NCBI GenBank assembly: GCA_038200385.1 | Contig: JBBPYA010000206.1 | Coordinates: forward strand, 1 to 20,548 | Origin: JBBPYA01 sp038200385 | GTDB lineage: Bacteria > Actinomycetota > Actinomycetes > Mycobacteriales > Geodermatophilaceae | Length of the DNA stretch: 20,548 nucleotides | Direction: 5' to 3' | The notes under the pieces: model-generated | The model's database searches: none | What the model was told of the DNA's origin: nothing | Seen by the model: the letters and a program-made list of their open reading frames with translations, nothing else | Part shown: one piece after another, positions 1 through 6,732 of the stretch | Layout of the letters: every line of letters starts with the position of its first letter | Numbering within the stretch: the first letter of the stretch is position 1 | Made by a program: the position numbers and the translations under genes

Positions 1-42
1 CTGGTTGCGGCGGCGACCGGGACCGCGCCGTACGCCGGCTGA
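1..42 (+). CDS. C-terminal end of an unidentified upstream gene (partial)
   Basis: The first frame is open from the window edge and ends in TGA at 40-42, giving a 13-residue tail LVAAATGTAPYAG. A GC hairpin (72-92) follows about 30 bp later, as expected after a gene end. There is too little sequence to name a product, and a chance open frame cannot be excluded. Confidence 0.35.
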   Translation: MVAAATGTAPYAG

Positions 43-71
43 GCGCGGCCCCCATGACCGATCGCGACAAC

Positions 72-92
72 GGGCCTCGTCGATCGAGGCCC
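72..92. terminator. GC-rich hairpin, possible terminator
   Basis: Perfect 8-bp inverted repeat (gggcctcg at 72-79, cgaggccc at 85-92) with a 5-nt loop. It lies between the end of the upstream gene and the 3' end of the minus-strand dehydrogenase remnant. There is no T-tract, which is usual for actinobacterial terminators, so the role is inferred from position. Confidence 0.45.
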
Positions 93-111
93 CGGTGCGG
101 CCGGGCTCCGG

Positions 112-474
112 TCAGTTCGGAGGGGCCGGATCCCGGTACTCGTAATAGCGCTCGGCCGCTCGTCGGGTCAGGCCGGTCAGCGCGCGGATCCACGCGGGCG
201 GGGCGGACAGCGCGTGTCCGCGCACCGCCACCTGGCCGAGCGGCGTGAGGATCACCTCGGGTCACCCGCGCAGCGCAGCGGTGATGATGCGGCGGGCCGC
301 GCGCTCGGCATTCATCGACAGCATTGGGATGCTGTCGGCCAGCGTGAACCAAGCCGACCGCGGCGTCGAACGCGGCGGCGAAGTGCTCGGTCGTCATCGT
401 GTCCACCGGGCCGACCTGGATCAGGCCGGCGTTGTTCACCAGGCAGTCGATCCGCCCGAGGCGTCTTCTCGACT
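112..474 (-). pseudogene. Decayed short-chain dehydrogenase/reductase (SDR)
   Basis: Two pieces of an SDR are readable on the minus strand. The first (about 474-355) reads RLGRIDCLVNNAG and then a helix ending HFAAAFDAAV; NNAG is the classical SDR central-strand motif. The second (about 350-112), in a different frame, reads WFTLADSIPMLS and AERAARRIITAALRG, is interrupted by an in-frame TGA (262-264), then continues PEVILTPLGQVAVRG to a TGA at 112-114. That is the usual C-terminal region of this SDR group. The N-terminal cofactor-binding TGxxxGIG segment and the catalytic YxxxK region are absent, so part is deleted between the two pieces and the 5' end is lost. It cannot encode an active enzyme. 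The exact 5' limit is uncertain. No intact gene lies between here and 649. Confidence 0.8.
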
Positions 475-475
475 G

Positions 476-635
476 GGCACCCGCAGCTAGCCCAGGACCC
501 GTGCAGCGTCCGCGCGGGGCGTCCGGTGCCGGAGCATCCGGTTGCAGTACCGCGCCGGGGCGGGCCCGGGTGGCCGGACAGGCGCTGTGGTGAGGCCAGG
601 ACCCGTCGTACCTCCGACCAGGACGCGGTCGGGGA
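476..635. other. Non-coding stretch upstream of the 649 gene
   Basis: No convincing gene is seen here. The minus-strand frame of the SDR remnant runs on without any recognisable cofactor-binding motif. An 11-bp direct repeat (ccaggacccgt) occurs at 492-502 and 596-606. The promoter of the next gene lies at the right edge. Confidence 0.4.
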
Positions 636-641
636 TACGGT
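636..641 (+). promoter_or_regulatory. -10 element TACGGT, leaderless start at 649
   Basis: TACGGT fits the actinobacterial TANNNT -10 consensus and ends 7 nt before the GTG at 649, so transcription would begin at the start codon. This favours 649 over the nearby in-frame GTG at 640. Confidence 0.5.
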
Positions 642-648
642 GAGTGCC

Positions 649-2010
649 GTGCCGATCCTCGCCTCCGCGGCCCGCAGGCTGCTCGCCGTCGTCGGGCTCG
701 TCGTCGCGCTCAGCGTGACCCTGCCCGTCGTGGTTGCATCCGCGGCCCCGATCGACGATGCGATCGCGGCGTTGCGCACCGACTCGGTCTACCTGGATCC
801 CGCAGCGGTCACCCCGGTCGACGCCAACCGGGTGCGCGAGGCGATCGGCGCCGGGCCGGTCCTGGTGGCGGTACTGCCGGAGTCCTCCGGCGATCCGCTG
901 GAATCGGCCCGCACCATCGGGCTGGCGCTACCCGGCAACACCGTCGCCGTCGTGTCCGGCACGGGAATCCGGGCCGGCTCCGACGTGACCTGCGCGGGCT
1001 TCGCCGACAACGCGGCCTTCGACGCGGTGGATCGCAACATCGACCAGCTCAACAGGGACGGTGACGTCACCGCTCTGCTGGTCGACTTCGTCACCGCGAT
1101 GCGGGACGCGCCGTCGCAGGACAACTGTGCAGCCGCCGGCAGTGGCGCCTCCAGCAGCGGCAGCAGCGGTTGGGTCTGGTTCGCGATCCTGATCGCGATC
1201 GCTGTCATCGGCGTCGGCGGCTACCTGCTGTACCGCAAGCGCCGCGAGGCCCGGAACTTCGAGGGCCTGCGTGCCGACATCCTGTCGATGTACAACCGGT
1301 TGGCCGCCGACGTGTCCAACCTGGATCCCGGCGACGACCCGATCACCCGGCAGGCGGTCGCGGACGCCGCCGAGCGGTACACCAGCACCGGCGCCCTGCT
1401 GGACCAGGCGGACACGACAGGGGAGTTCGCCGCTGCACGGCGCACCGTCGTCGAAGGCCTGGTCGCGGCGCGGACGGCCCGCGAGCGGCTGGGCCTGGAT
1501 CCCGGTCCCGAGATCCCGCCGGCCGATGAACCGGTCGGGGAGCAGCTGACTGACGCCCGCCAGGTCACCGTCGGCGACCAGAGCTACGAAGGCTTCCCCC
1601 GCTACACCCCGGGCGCGCCGCACTACTACCGCGGCGGGCTCGGCGTCCCCGGCGGCTGGTACCGCACCCGGTTCTGGGACGGGATGCTGCTCGGGTCGGT
1701 GCTCTCGGGCGGCCGCCGACGCGGCCGGTCCCGGTGGGGCGGCTTCGGGGGTGGCGGTTTCGGGGGTGGCGGTCTGGGTGCGGGCGGCCGCGGCCTGGGC
1801 AGCGGCGGGTTCTTCGGCGGGTCGGTCGGTGGCGCCGGTCGCCGCGGCGGACCAGGCGGGGACTGGGGGCGTGGCGCGGCCGGCGGCGACTGGGGCGGTG
1901 GCGCCCGCCGCGGCTCCTGGGGCGGCGGGCGGGGGCGCGGGACCTGGGGCGGCGGCGGTCGGCGCAGCGGAGGCGGTCGCCGGGGTGGGCGGGGTGCCGG
2001 CCGCTGGTAG
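649..2010 (+). CDS. Signal-peptide, one-TM protein with DUF6676/TPM-like outer domain and Gly/Arg-rich tail
   Basis: A 453-residue protein. Residues 1-30 form a signal peptide (basic start, hydrophobic core, then VASA before APIDD). Residues about 31-165 form an alpha/beta domain whose pattern (VLVAVLPE, then DPLESARTIG, then TVAVVSGTGI) resembles the Rv1476-type DUF6676 and more distantly the TPM fold. A Ser/Gly linker leads to one membrane helix (about 174-194, followed by YRKRRE), then a helical cytoplasmic region (EGLRADILSMYNRL onward). From about residue 354 to the end the tail is almost only Gly, Arg and Trp. In related proteins such tails usually carry Asp; here they are Arg-rich, hence strongly basic. 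Function is unknown; a cell-envelope role is inferred from topology. The last 17 bp overlap the next gene, suggesting co-translation. An alternative start is GTG 640, which would overlap the proposed -10 box. Confidence 0.75.
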   Translation: MPILASAARRLLAVVGLVVALSVTLPVVVASAAPIDDAIAALRTDSVYLDPAAVTPVDANRVREAIGAGPVLVAVLPESSGDPLESARTIGLALPGNTVAVVSGTGIRAGSDVTCAGFADNAAFDAVDRNIDQLNRDGDVTALLVDFVTAMRDAPSQDNCAAAGSGASSSGSSGWVWFAILIAIAVIGVGGYLLYRKRREARNFEGLRADILSMYNRLAADVSNLDPGDDPITRQAVADAAERYTSTGALLDQADTTGEFAAARRTVVEGLVAARTARERLGLDPGPEIPPADEPVGEQLTDARQVTVGDQSYEGFPRYTPGAPHYYRGGLGVPGGWYRTRFWDGMLLGSVLSGGRRRGRSRWGGFGGGGFGGGGLGAGGRGLGSGGFFGGSVGGAGRRGGPGGDWGRGAAGGDWGGGARRGSWGGGRGRGTWGGGGRRSGGGRRGGRGAGRW

Positions 2011-2857
2011 CGGGCCGGCGCAGCTCGCACTCCCGGGCATGCCGGCCCGGCTGTTCGCCTGTACGCCGTCCCGGCTGGCCACGTTCGCCGACTGTCCCCG
2101 GCGGTACCGGATGGCCTACCTGGACCGCCCGACGCCCCCGAGCGGAGCGCCCTGGGCGCACACGTCGCTCGGGGCCTCCGTGCACGTCGCGCTCAAACAG
2201 TGGTGGGAGCTCCCGGCAGCACGGCGTACCCCGCGCTCCGCCGTGGCCACGCTCGACGCGGCGTGGCTGCGGGACGGGTTCCGCGATGCCGAGCAGGCCA
2301 CCCGCTGGCGGCACGAGGCGGGTGGGTGGCTGGCCGCGTACACCGCCGGGCTGGAACCGGCTGTACAGCCCGCGGCCGTCGAGCGCACCGTCGCCGCCAC
2401 GACCGGGATGCTGGCCATCTCGGGGCGGGTGGACCGCCTGGACCGACGCGAAGCCGAACTCGTCGTCGTGGACTACAAGACCGGGTCGCAGGTACCCGAC
2501 GAGAGCGACGCGCGCGACTCCCGGGCGTTGGCGATGTACGTGCTGGGTGCCCGCCGTACCTTCCGTTCCGAGTGCCGCCGAGTCGAGCTGCACCATCTCC
2601 CGTCGGGGACGACCGCGGCGTTCGAGCACTCCGAGGAGACGCTGGGCCGCCACGTCGAGCGGGCCGAGGCAACGGCGGCCGACATCCAGCGGGCCGCCAC
2701 GGACCTCGCCGGCGGCCGGGGCGTGGACGAGGCCTACCCGCCGAGGCCCGGGTCGCGGTGCGGCCTGTGCGACTTCCGGCGGCACTGTCCGGAGGGCCGC
2801 CGCGCCGCCCCCGCCCGGGAACCCTGGTCAGCCCTGGGTACCGTCCGCCTACCGTGA
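1994..2857 (+). CDS. RecB-like PD-(D/E)XK exonuclease with Fe-S cluster cysteines
   Basis: A 287-residue stand-alone nuclease. The active site is visible as GRVDRLD (about 144-150) followed by VVDYKTG (D160, K162), the conserved RecB/Cas4 core that binds metal and cuts DNA. Four cysteines frame the domain: C34 in CPRRY and C256, C259, C265 in the CxxCx5C tail. This is the 4Fe-4S 'staple' pattern of AddB/Cas4/AdnB-type nucleases. Its length and architecture match small actinobacterial RecB-family proteins (Rv2119-like) with no helicase part. Start GTG 1994 overlaps the preceding gene by 17 bp; ATG 2039 is the alternative and would still keep all four cysteines. A role in processing DNA ends or flaps is inferred. 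No Cas or defence genes are nearby, so a CRISPR role is unlikely. Confidence 0.85.
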   Translation: MPAAGSGPAQLALPGMPARLFACTPSRLATFADCPRRYRMAYLDRPTPPSGAPWAHTSLGASVHVALKQWWELPAARRTPRSAVATLDAAWLRDGFRDAEQATRWRHEAGGWLAAYTAGLEPAVQPAAVERTVAATTGMLAISGRVDRLDRREAELVVVDYKTGSQVPDESDARDSRALAMYVLGARRTFRSECRRVELHHLPSGTTAAFEHSEETLGRHVERAEATAADIQRAATDLAGGRGVDEAYPPRPGSRCGLCDFRRHCPEGRRAAPAREPWSALGTVRLP

Positions 2858-2903
2858 TCATGGTGATCCGCCGGTCAGGGGCGGCCAATCCCCATGATCA
2901 CGG
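2852..2903. repeat. Long palindromic intergenic element
   Basis: Perfect 12-bp inverted repeat (ccgtgatcatgg at 2852-2863, ccatgatcacgg at 2892-2903). It is extended inward by gat/atc and a ccgcc/ggcgg stem (2868-2872 with 2880-2884), so almost the whole 52 bp folds into one hairpin. The left arm contains the stop codon of the nuclease gene. It may terminate transcription and also looks like a dispersed palindromic (REP/MITE-like) element of the kind common in soil actinobacteria; copy number cannot be judged from one window. Confidence 0.7.
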
Positions 2904-2976
2904 CAGGCCACGGCACGGCAAGCTACGGCACGGCACGCGGGTGGCAGGCCACCGGCGCTCAGCCGGGTACTCCTCC

Positions 2977-2982
2977 TAGGAT
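2977..2982 (+). promoter_or_regulatory. -10 element TAGGAT, leaderless start at 2990
   Basis: TAGGAT ends 7 nt before the GTG at 2990. No Shine-Dalgarno sequence precedes that GTG, so a leaderless mRNA is likely. No good -35 hexamer is seen. Confidence 0.55.
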
Positions 2983-2989
2983 CGCGGGC

Positions 2990-4159
2990 GTGACCGGGCC
3001 CACGCCGTACCTGAACTCCCGGCTGCAGGATTTCACCAGCACGATCTTCGTGGAGATGTCCGAGCTGGCGCTTGCGACCGGCGCGGTGAACCTGGGTCAG
3101 GGGTTCCCGGACACCGACGGCCCGGCGGAGATCCTGGAGACCGCCGTACAGGCGATCCGGGACGGCGACAACCAGTACCCGCCCGGGCCGGGGAGCGCGC
3201 AGCTGCGGCAGGCGATCGCCGAGCACCAGCAGCGCTTCTACGGCCTGGACTACGACCCGGCGACCGAGGTCCTGGTGACCGCCGGTGCCACCGAGGCGAT
3301 CGCCGCCGCCGTACTCGCGCTGTGCGAGACCGGCGACGAGGTAGTCGGCTTCGACCCGGCCTACGACTCCTACGCACCGTGCATCGCGATGGCCGGCGCG
3401 CACCGCCGGCTGGTCACGCTGCGGGCGCCGGACTACCACTTCGACCCCGACGAGCTGCGCGCGGCGATCACCGATCGCACGAGGTTGCTGCTGCTGAACA
3501 GCCCGCACAACCCCACCGGGAAGGTGTTCAGCGCCGCCGAGCAGCAGCTCATCGCCGAGCTGGCGATCGAGCGGGACCTCGTCGTGGTGACCGACGAGGT
3601 CTACGAGCACATGACGTACGACGGCGTGCGACACGTACCGCTGGCGACGCTGCCCGGCATGCGTGAGCGCACCGTCACGATCTCCTCGGCCGGCAAGACG
3701 TTCAGCGTCACCGGTTGGAAGATCGGCTGGGTGTGCGCGCCGGCCGCGCTGATCACCGCCGTCCGCACCGCCAAGCAGTTCCTCACGTTCACCGGCGGGG
3801 CACCGTTCCAGCCGGCCGTCGCGGTCGGGCTCGGCCTGGCCGACGACTTCTACGCCGACCTGCGCGACACCCTGCAGGCCAAGCGGGACCGGCTTGCCGC
3901 GGGGCTGGCCGAGGCCGGCCTGGAGGTGTTCGTCCCGGCGGGCACGTACTTCGTCACCGCCGACGTACGCCCGCTCGGGTACGACGACGGCGTGGCGTTC
4001 TGCCGCGAGCTGCCCCACCGCAGCGGCGTCGTCGGCGTCCCGAACGTCGTGTTCTACGACGACAAGCCGGCCGGGGCCACGCTGGTCAGATTCGCCTTTT
4101 GCAAGCGCGACGAGGTGCTCGACGAGGCGATCGGCAGGCTGCAGGGGCTGCGCCGCTGA
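2990..4159 (+). CDS. dapC: DapC-type PLP aminotransferase (N-succinyldiaminopimelate aminotransferase)
   Basis: A 389-residue fold-type I aminotransferase. It closely resembles mycobacterial DapC (Rv0858c): AVNLGQGFPDTDGP near the N-terminus, QYPPGPGSAQLR, then NSPHNPTG for cofactor and substrate binding, D202 in VTDEVYEH for the PLP ring nitrogen, and Schiff-base lysine K236 in SSAGKTFSVTGWKIGW. The C-terminal LVRFAFCKRDEVLDEAI is also typical. DapC makes N-succinyl-diaminopimelate precursors in the lysine/peptidoglycan pathway in the cytoplasm; kynurenine or methionine-related aminotransferases of the same subgroup are the alternative. The start at 2990 gives the family's usual N-terminus and has a well-spaced -10 box; ATG 2894 upstream would add an unconserved extension made from the palindromic repeat. 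The gene is transcribed alone and converges on the methyltransferase gene. Confidence 0.88.
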   Translation: MTGPTPYLNSRLQDFTSTIFVEMSELALATGAVNLGQGFPDTDGPAEILETAVQAIRDGDNQYPPGPGSAQLRQAIAEHQQRFYGLDYDPATEVLVTAGATEAIAAAVLALCETGDEVVGFDPAYDSYAPCIAMAGAHRRLVTLRAPDYHFDPDELRAAITDRTRLLLLNSPHNPTGKVFSAAEQQLIAELAIERDLVVVTDEVYEHMTYDGVRHVPLATLPGMRERTVTISSAGKTFSVTGWKIGWVCAPAALITAVRTAKQFLTFTGGAPFQPAVAVGLGLADDFYADLRDTLQAKRDRLAAGLAEAGLEVFVPAGTYFVTADVRPLGYDDGVAFCRELPHRSGVVGVPNVVFYDDKPAGATLVRFAFCKRDEVLDEAIGRLQGLRR

Positions 4160-4174
4160 GCCGATGGCTCAGCG
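4154..4174. terminator. Bidirectional terminator-like hairpin between convergent genes
   Basis: Perfect 9-bp stem (cgctgagcc at 4154-4162, ggctcagcg at 4166-4174) with a 3-nt loop. It includes both the TGA of dapC (4157-4159) and the stop of the minus-strand methyltransferase (4169-4171), so both genes end within one compact hairpin. Confidence 0.6.
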
Positions 4175-4951
4175 CGGCCGACGAGCCAGGAAGACGTAGC
4201 GGTTCAGGCTGAAGAAGTAGGCCGGGCCGAGCGCGCGCAGGTCCGCCGCCCAGGCCGCCGCCTCGTCGGCGGCCAACCCGCCCCGGTCGGCGACGAACGC
4301 CTGGATCGTCGGGATCAGTCCGCCGCTGTACGTCGCCTCGTGGTACCCCACGTTCAGCAGCGGGATCGTCCAGGGCGGATCCACCTCGAAACCGGCCCGT
4401 TGCAACGACCCCAGCAGGGTGCGCGGCAGGTAGGGGTCCACCAGGTGCTCGTCCCAGACCGCGCAGACGCGGCGCATCCGCTCGACGTCGGTGCTGTGCC
4501 AGACCAGGGAGTCCCAGTCGGTGTCCAGCAGGAGTAGCCGGCCGCCGGGGCGTAACACGCGGTACATCTCGGTCAGCGCGGCCGGGATGTCGGCGACGTA
4601 CTCCAGCACCTGCGTGCAGACCGCCAGGTCGGCCGAGGAGTCATCGATGGGGAGGGCGTCCACGCCGGCCCGCGCGAAGCGCAGCGGCGAGGCACCGGTG
4701 GGGATCTCCCGGGCCTCCGCCAGGGCCAGCATGCTCGGGCTGATGTCGGTGCCCAGCACCGAACCCTCCGGGCCTACGGCGGCGGCCAGCTCGACGCTGA
4801 GCAGACCCGGACCGCAGCCGATGTCGACGGCAGTCTCGCCCGGTCGTGGTCGTAGCGCCTCAAGTACGCGTCGGCGCTGCGCCACCACGTCCGCGCTCAG
4901 GTAGCTAGTCTCCACCCGCCGGGCGGCGTCCGGCCCGAACTGCAGCGTCAC
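4169..4951 (-). CDS. Class I SAM-dependent methyltransferase
   Basis: A 260-residue methyltransferase with a Rossmann-like fold. Motif I is VDIGCGPG (about residues 42-49), the acidic loop at the end of strand 2 is GTDISPSML (67-75), and ADLAVCTQVLEYV and RVLRPGGRLLLLD are the typical strand 4 and 5 regions of the UbiE/Methyltransf_11 group. The C-terminal part (SGGLIPTIQAF, YFFSLNRYVFLARR) may form a substrate lid. The substrate is unknown; small molecules (quinones, lipids, metabolites) are usual. The start GTG (4951-4949) overlaps the TGA of the upstream oxygenase gene in a GTGA arrangement, so the two are probably translationally coupled and act on related substrates. Confidence 0.85.
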   Translation of the reverse strand: MTLQFGPDAARRVETSYLSADVVAQRRRVLEALRPRPGETAVDIGCGPGLLSVELAAAVGPEGSVLGTDISPSMLALAEAREIPTGASPLRFARAGVDALPIDDSSADLAVCTQVLEYVADIPAALTEMYRVLRPGGRLLLLDTDWDSLVWHSTDVERMRRVCAVWDEHLVDPYLPRTLLGSLQRAGFEVDPPWTIPLLNVGYHEATYSGGLIPTIQAFVADRGGLAADEAAAWAADLRALGPAYFFSLNRYVFLARRPR

Positions 4952-5775
4952 GCCGGTGCCGCGGCAAGCCGCTCGCGGGCGCCCTTCTGGTGCGGTCCCT
5001 CCCGGACCGACACCGGCAGCGCGAGTAACGAGCGGCGCAGCGCCCGGACGGCGGCTGTCGCTCCGGGGTCCGTGGTCGGCAGCCCGGGCAACCGGAACAT
5101 CCGCCGGGCCCACCGCGGCAGCAGCGCCACGCCGAGGGTGGCCAGCCCGCCCCACGCGGGGCGGGCCGGGGTCAGCCACTGCACCCACGACGGCATCGGC
5201 GGCACGAGGACGAACCGCGCCGCCTGCCGCGCCTCGGGGGTGAGCCGGAGCTCGCCACGGACCGCGGCGAAGTAGTCCTCCATCTGCCCCAGGGTGGCCG
5301 GTACGACGGCTGGATCCACCCCGACGAGGGCGGCGGCTTCCACCTGCTCACGGAGGTAGCGCTCGGCGTCGCGGTCAGACAGCGCCAGGCCGGCGCGCCG
5401 GGTCGTCGACAGGAACGAGTCCACCTCGCAGCAGTGCACCCACAGCAGCAGTTCCGGGTTGTCGATGCGGAAGTCCGCACCGGTGGCCGGATCCACCGCC
5501 CGCATTCGGCGGTGGACACCACGGACCCGGGCGGCGGCACGGGTGGCCTCCTCGGCGGTGCCGAAGCTGAGCTGGCCGACGTACTCCGCGGTGCGCTGCA
5601 GCCGCCCCCACGGGTCGGTCCGGAAGCCGGAGTTCTGCGCCACCGCGGCCATCGCGCGGGGGTTCAGGGACTGCAGGAGCAGTGCCCGCAACCCACCGAC
5701 GGGCAGGATCGGGTCGCCGTGGACGCGCCACGTCATGCTGTCGGGGCCGAAGAGTCCGTGGGAGGGCTGGCGCAC
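4948..5775 (-). CDS. DUF2236 oxygenase (MpaB / latex-clearing-protein family)
   Basis: A 275-residue protein of the PF09995 family, whose characterised members (fungal MpaB', bacterial rubber oxygenase Lcp) are haem-dependent oxygenases. Family signatures are clear: LFGPDSMTWRVHGDP near the N-terminus, GLRALLLQSLNPRAM, DPWGRLQRTAEYVG, a VHRRMRAVDP loop (H88) and the helix NPELLLWVHCCEVDSFL (H114). These histidines are candidates for haem coordination or catalysis. The substrate is unknown. Start GTG 5775 keeps the conserved N-terminus and is preceded by TACCCT with 6-nt spacing, so a leaderless mRNA is likely. It is the first gene of a two-gene unit with the methyltransferase, with a 4-bp overlap. 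No membrane anchor or secretion signal is evident, unlike secreted Lcp. Confidence 0.85.
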   Translation of the reverse strand: MRQPSHGLFGPDSMTWRVHGDPILPVGGLRALLLQSLNPRAMAAVAQNSGFRTDPWGRLQRTAEYVGQLSFGTAEEATRAAARVRGVHRRMRAVDPATGADFRIDNPELLLWVHCCEVDSFLSTTRRAGLALSDRDAERYLREQVEAAALVGVDPAVVPATLGQMEDYFAAVRGELRLTPEARQAARFVLVPPMPSWVQWLTPARPAWGGLATLGVALLPRWARRMFRLPGLPTTDPGATAAVRALRRSLLALPVSVREGPHQKGARERLAAAPA

Positions 5776-5781
5776 CCACCG

Positions 5782-5787
5782 AGGGTA
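5782..5787 (-). promoter_or_regulatory. -10 element TACCCT, leaderless start at 5775
   Basis: On the minus strand TACCCT runs from 5787 to 5782, and 6 nt separate it from the GTG at 5775. It would drive the oxygenase-methyltransferase unit. Confidence 0.55.
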
Positions 5788-5930
5788 TGTCGGTCGGGAG
5801 CACCCGGCCCGGCGGCGGCGGTGGCCGATCCCGGCGTGGCAGGCTGGCCAACGCCTCGCATCGGCCGGGGACCCTCCCAGCTCGCCGGCCCGCGCCACCG
5901 AGCACCCGTCAACTCGCGCAAGGATGGCCC

Positions 5931-6704
5931 GTGTCCCACGTCCTCGCCGTCGCCAACCAGAAGGGTGGCGTCGCCAAGACCACGACGGTGGCCTCCCTCG
6001 GCACCGCCCTGGCCGAGCTCGGACGCCGCGTCCTGCTCGTCGACCTGGATCCGCAGGCGTGCCTCACGTTCTCCCTCGGCGTCGACCCGGACGCGCTGGA
6101 GCTGTCGGTACACGACGTGCTGCTCGGCACCGTCGACGCGCAGCGGGTCGTCACGGCGACCGAGGACGGGCCGGACCTGCTCCCCGCGACGATCGACCTG
6201 GCCGGCTGCGAGACCTTGCTCCTGACCCGCACCGGCCGCGAGTACGCGCTGCGCAACGCCCTGCTCGATCTGGCGGAGCGCGGTGGGCGCGAGTACGACG
6301 ACGTGCTCATCGACTGCCCGCCATCCCTCGGCGTCCTGACGATCAACGGTCTGACGGCCGCGGACGAGGTCCTGATCCCGCTGCAGTGCGAGACGCTGTC
6401 CCACCGCGGGGTGGGCCAGTTGCTGGACACCATCGCGGAGATCCGCCGGCACACCAACCGGCACCTCAGCGTCGTGGGGGTCCTGCCGACCTTGTACGAC
6501 GCCCGCACGGTGCACGCCCGCGACGTCCTGGCCGACATCGACGACCGGTACGGCCTGCTCGTGCTGGAACCGGCGATCCCGCGCTCGGTGCGGTTCGCCG
6601 AGGCGCCCGCCGCCGGCCGCTCGGTGCTGAACACGGCGCGCCGGATCCGGGGCTCGCAGGCCTACCGGGAGCTGGCGCAGCGGTTGGTGGCGGCCCGCGG
6701 GTGA
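5931..6704 (+). CDS. Orphan ParA/Soj-family ATPase
   Basis: A 257-residue P-loop ATPase. The deviant Walker A KGGVAKTT (residues 11-18) at the extreme N-terminus, LLVDLDPQA (Walker A' region) and DDVLIDCPPSLGVLTINGL (Walker B) are diagnostic of ParA/Soj. Such ATPases dimerise with ATP on DNA or surfaces and position cargo. There is no parB, origin or chromosome-partition gene nearby, so this is an orphan ParA equivalent in position to Rv3213c of mycobacteria; its cargo is unknown. It lacks the N-terminal extension of the main chromosomal ParA. Start GTG 5931 is preceded by aagga (5920-5924), readable either as a weak ribosome binding site or as part of AAGGAT, a near-consensus -10. Its 3' end converges on the PQQ-like gene with a 28-bp gap. 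Confidence 0.85.
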   Translation: MSHVLAVANQKGGVAKTTTVASLGTALAELGRRVLLVDLDPQACLTFSLGVDPDALELSVHDVLLGTVDAQRVVTATEDGPDLLPATIDLAGCETLLLTRTGREYALRNALLDLAERGGREYDDVLIDCPPSLGVLTINGLTAADEVLIPLQCETLSHRGVGQLLDTIAEIRRHTNRHLSVVGVLPTLYDARTVHARDVLADIDDRYGLLVLEPAIPRSVRFAEAPAAGRSVLNTARRIRGSQAYRELAQRLVAARG

Positions 6705-6732
6705 GCCGTCACCAAGCAGGGTCGAGGACTGC

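Noticed and set aside
54..248. Short plus-strand open frame near the left edge
   Set aside because: It is Arg/Pro-rich with no domain or ribosome binding site, and it overlaps the recognisable SDR remnant on the other strand.
928..2082. Long antisense open frames over the membrane protein gene
   Set aside because: They are shadows of GC-rich codon bias: composition is Ala/Pro/Arg with no domain, while the plus-strand frame has a signal peptide, a TM helix and a promoter.
2894..2989. Upstream ATG start for dapC
   Set aside because: It would add 32 residues encoded by the palindromic repeat and short ggcacggc repeats, absent from the family; GTG 2990 has the -10 box and gives the usual N-terminus.
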